From the NCBI GenBank assembly GCA_900239685.1, contig OENT01000056.1:173636-237635 (forward strand): DNA of 64,000 nt. The letters are read 5' to 3'. The notes beneath the pieces were generated by a model. The model was not told the origin of the DNA and made no database searches. It saw only the letters and a list, made by a program, of their open reading frames with translations. Of this stretch, positions 60,358 through 64,000 are shown in pieces (position 1 is the stretch's first letter; each line of letters opens with the position of its first letter). The position numbers and the translations under genes were made by a program. Source of the stretch: Rotaria macrura (lineage: Eukaryota; Rotifera; Eurotatoria; Philodinida; Philodinidae).

Positions 60358-61438
60358 TGCTAGCGAATTATTTTGGAAGTTAAAAAAAATATCAAACAAA
60401 ATGTACTTCAGCCTCGTGTAATTGACTCTGTCCAGCCGAGCGGACCTGGTCGATAAAAAAAATTTAATGTGATAACAGAAAGACAGAAAAATAGTGTAAC
60501 GTGTCATGTGTAAGACTTTCTAAAGAACAGCGAAAACTGATGTTGTAGAGAAAAATGGAGTTTTGTGAGGTGTCGACAAGAAACAACTCTACATAAAAAT
60601 ACACCGGTCAATGAAAGAGTTTAGACACTATCGATCGGTATAATTTCTTTTGTTGTATTCATTTAATTTGGAAAACTGGTTTAGAAAAACAGAGAAAACA
60701 AAACCGTGAAAAAATGCAGAATTTTAGTGCTTGTCAACTATGCTCTCATTCACTACTTCGTAATTATTGTTCAAGAGCTGAATATCAGAAAATAGATAAG
60801 TATATGGGTTGATAGAACATTTCAAGCTCTATCAAAATACGTGATTGCTTTTTCTACAGCTTATTTTTAACACCAAAACAATCTTGAAAAAATATGCGAG
60901 ATGGCAATGATTATATTAAGTGTGTGGAAATCAGGTGCGAAAACTGTGTTCATTTCATTAGAATAATTTTTTTACATATCGATCTGAGTAAAAATCTAAA
61001 TATGCAGGATCATGTAAAATTTCACGGACTTTCAGAATATGTCATTACCTTTCATAAAATATGTTGATTTGATAACAATATCCTCAAAACACAGAGGAAC
61101 GTTTATTTTTTCCAGGGGTATATATGAATTGAACAATTAGAAATAAATTAGACTTGATTTCAGAGCGAAGAAATGCAACGGAGTATCATTTGGAAATTGA
61201 ATGATAGTCATTTTTCTTGTTGCTTTTAAAAAAATTTTCTTCGAAGCGTACAGTCCCCATTAAGCTGCATTTGCTAGAATGATGCATATGAAGAAGGATA
61301 TAAATTCTGATATCAAATACTACAAATATATTTTATCTATAGGAAATAAGACAAGAATCAAAGGGTAGACTATTTCGATCGACCAATATGCACAAAATGT
61401 ATCTAGCTTGTGACAGAAATTATAATGAAACAAGTGTC

Positions 61439-62430
61439 ATTAACGGATTGCTGTCCAAATCTCGAAAGACAAAATCTCGAAAACATAAATGTAGAAATAA
61501 AAAATCTCGAAAGAAAATATCTCGAAAGATAGAATTTCGAAAAAATAATATATCGAAAGTTAAAATTTCGGAAAGATAATATCCTGAAAGATGTCCTCTA
61601 ATTCTGCCATCATTTTGATCAGTTTTAAATTGATGTTGTATGAATGGTCTGCTTTCTTTTATTTTCATTTCGTCTGTTCTTGCGTACTGTGTTCACAAAC
61701 GATACTTCTCGTTTTCTTTTCTCTTTTGTGTACACCATCCATATCGCACAAACTGTTTATATTCATTCATCTCTTGGAAAATTTTTTCATAAACAACATC
61801 TTCGTATACGTCTGTAATTGCCTTTTTTCGTTTTCCCACGCTTATTTTATTCATTAGGTTGGAATCATCGGTTTAATAGTTTGGTGGCTAAATACCATCC
61901 AAACATCTGGTATCTATTTGATTGTCTTAAAAAAGAAGAAGTTGCTGTTCGTCAACGAATGCTAACGATAGTAATGGGTATAAAAAAGAAGCCAAACAAA
62001 AAAGTTCTTGATTTTCAACAACGAGTACATTCAGTCCAATCGGATTTCAATAAGAATATAATAAATCTTGATGATCTACTTGAAGAACTTTCTCTATTGG
62101 TTGGGACGAACTAATATTCTCATGTTATTTTTCATTCGTTTTTCCCATTTTATTGATTTACTCTCATCAACTTTTATAATAAAATTTTAATTTTAGTCAC
62201 CTTCTATTTTATAATTATAATCATATGTATCATAAACTGACAGCAATGCGACATTTTTTCTTTCGATATTTTAATTTTTCGAAAATTTTGCTTTCGATGA
62301 TTTATTCTTTCGAGATTTTTGATTTCTTAACAAGGAGTTTTCGAGGTATGGATTTTTCGAATTAAAAGTTTTCGAGATTTTATCTTCGAGAATTTTTTTT
62401 TCGAGATTTGGAGACAATACCTCATTAACT
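61439..62430. mobile_element. Mutator-like element remnant with TCTCGAAA-repeat inverted ends
   Basis: Both ends share ATTAACGG/TTAATGAGG, then TCCAAATCTCGAAA, then many spaced copies of (A)TCTCGAAA on the left (61457-61592) and of its complement on the right (62253-62415). Between the ends lies a transposase C-terminal fragment. Long inverted repeats made of short tandem motifs are typical of MULE elements. The 9-11 bp target duplication expected of MULEs is not visible, so borders are approximate. Confidence 0.65.
61858..62114 (+). pseudogene. MULE transposase C-terminal fragment
   Basis: After an acceptor-like site (TCATTAG, 61851-61857), a frame of 85 codons reads GWNHRFNSLVAKYHPNIWYL, FDCLKKEE, then a basic linker KKKPNKK and a helical tail ending at TAA 62114. 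The block W-x-x-x-F-N-x-L-x-x-x-x-H-P-x-x-W ... LKKE is the conserved region near the C-terminus of FLYWCH-associated MULE transposases. The zinc finger and the DDE catalytic region are missing, so this is a remnant. Confidence 0.6.
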
Positions 62431-64000
62431 AAGGTTCCTTGTCGGTTTTGCTGTGCCAAAATTTAGTTGACAAATATTATCATGTAGAATATCTGCAATT
62501 TTTCTAATTCAAAAGCTTTTAAATAAATATTTCCTATAGACTATTCAGACCTAGGGTTTATTTGTTCATCTCCGATAATCAACTGCTTCGTATATGCTCG
62601 ATTTTGGTCTGAAATATGTGGTATCTTGAGATTGATGGAAAAGGTCAAAAAGTGAAATGTTGCTGATTATAATATCGAAAGAATACAGCAGAATAAATAA
62701 ATACTTGAGGTGCACATACAGATATCGATTTGACGTGCGATTGATTATTGCTTGAGTAGGTTGATGCGGGTGCAAGTGAGGATACGGGTAAGGTAAATGT
62801 CCGAATCCGGACTGTTTTGAATAGTTTGAGACCTTTATTCACCGACAGTAATCCATGTCTATACTCATACTCTCACCGTGAAATATCTGTTTAATTTCTC
62901 GGTCAGAAAAATTTCGTTTTCGATTTTTTCCCACTAAATCCAGTTTCTTTTATCAATAGCAACTTAATAAACTTTAAAAATTGAGTATTTATTTGTATTG
63001 ATTCTTCATAAATCCAACATTTTATAGTCTACTTCGTAATACAAAGACATTGATTGGACCGAATATTCATCAGGAGTCAACCAGTCCTACATCGAAGTCG
63101 ACTAGAAAGACTTATAAATTTATCGATAATACTTCAGATTTTTCTCTCGTTACCAAGGACATACTACTTGTGTGACAAAAAAAAACATAGTTTTCTACCA
63201 AGATCGAACTCTCATCTTCGGAAGAATACATCGTTTGAAGTGATGTTTCTACTTGAAATCGTGTACGGAGACAAACTTGACAGAGTAAGAATAGTTCATT
63301 AGGAGAAATTCAACTCTCTTTTTCCCCTTGATAAATATTGCTTATATATAGTAAAGCGATGGTACGGATGTGTTTTTTTTCATACATCAGCATCGTATTC
63401 ATGTTCTTGCTTAAACTAGTCTTGGATCAGAGTGAGAGTTTTTTGATTTGATGATTACTAATATAGAAACAAATCATCATTCCAAATGACGTAATACACT
63501 CATTTATTTACTTTTTTCTATTCTCATATCCCGAAATCGTCAAAATCATCACTTTCTAGTATTGATGATAGAAAGAAAACCATGAATTAAACGGAAACAA
63601 TATTCGTAAAATAAATCTTCAGAAAAGTAACATAACAATCATCTATACATACTGTATAAGTTTCTAAAATGAACATGACAATAAAGACTATTTGCCGAAG
63701 GCTACGACAGAACGTTCTTGACTAATTTAGTTCACTTCAGATTGAAGAGTTAACTTAGTTACATGTTATTAATCAGAACTGGAAAAAAATCCTTATCAAC
63801 ATCATATTGACAAATTATGCCGAAATTTTTGAACTGAACACGTGACTTTTTTCTCCGCTGATTATCATAAATATTTTCTTTCACCAAACCAACATGAAAT
63901 TACTTGATATAAGCCAACGTATATAAAGATCAATTTTACTCTTTGAAGTACGAACAGAAAAACTAACATTGTCACTCAATCATGTCTCTATTGTTTATTC
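62431..64000. other. Right end of window, nothing recognised
   Basis: AT-rich sequence with only short open frames (for example 63054-63302 on the plus strand), none with domain, splice context or conserved composition. Confidence 0.5.

Larger units (their letters stand above)
59393..61118. mobile_element. Tc1/mariner-type element with very long inverted repeats
   Basis: 1.73 kb element flanked by TA on both sides (59391-59392 and 61119-61120). The termini begin CCCCTGGAAAAAATAAACG and stay similar for at least 350 bp (59393-59750 versus 60768-61118); weaker similarity continues to about 59870 and 60640. The middle holds only a transposase N-terminal fragment on the minus strand, itself split by a smaller hairpin element. 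Apart from that fragment no catalytic DDE domain is seen, so it cannot move by itself. Confidence 0.82.

Noticed and set aside
61388-61579. Arg/Lys/Ser-rich open frames at the MULE ends (also 62271-62459 on the minus strand)
   Set aside because: They are translations of the TCTCGAAA repeat array, not proteins.
1-64000. CRISPR arrays, rRNA, tRNA or prokaryotic defence systems
   Set aside because: Nothing of the sort was recognised by eye; spliced genes of animal type fill the window. A tRNA or small-RNA scan could still find a gene I missed.

Overview
The window is eukaryotic and very AT-rich. Its genes are split by many short introns (about 50-70 bp, GT...AG) and a few introns of 1-3 kb. The encoded proteins are conserved animal proteins. 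Compact introns, low GC, gene pairs about 100 bp apart, and splice-acceptor-like sites just upstream of several start codons suggest a rotifer-type invertebrate, possibly a bdelloid such as Rotaria or Adineta. This assignment is an inference. I rebuilt exon chains by hand from reading frame, splice sites and intron phase; every chain listed below closes in phase.

Layout. 0.7-8.4 kb: three genes head-to-tail on the + strand, the 3' part of PHF10 (chromatin), TEDC1 (centriole) and PHB2 (mitochondrial prohibitin). 8.4-10.8 kb: a repeat-rich spacer. 10.8-12.3 kb: MANEA (Golgi endomannosidase). 12.3-17.5 kb: a long spacer. 17.6-24.5 kb: an ARHGAP20-like RhoGAP with PH and RA-like regions and a possible internal promoter. 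25.5-36.7 kb: VPS11, with introns filled by small mobile elements. 36.9-39.1 kb, minus strand: a CUB-LDLa single-pass membrane protein. 40.6-48.7 kb: a large single-pass membrane protein that resembles CatSper auxiliary subunits. 51.4-52.6 kb: a Myb/SANT-like DNA-binding protein. 53.3-56.1 kb, minus strand: CISD3-like CDGSH iron-sulfur protein, divergent from ribosomal protein eL36, which is followed 138 bp later by POLR2K. 57.9-62.4 kb: a pile of decayed DNA transposons. 62.4-64 kb: nothing recognised.

The genes are mostly housekeeping and do not form one pathway. Linkage looks meaningful only for the two close same-strand groups (PHF10-TEDC1-PHB2 and eL36-POLR2K), which could be polycistronic units processed by spliced-leader trans-splicing, and for the CISD3/eL36 pair, which shares a 337 bp divergent promoter region. 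I see no prokaryotic-type system, CRISPR array or phage. The most notable items are the nested transposons, the intact CatSper-like gene (a puzzle if the organism has no males), the alternative first exon in the RhoGAP gene, and two inverted copies of one repeat in VPS11 introns.
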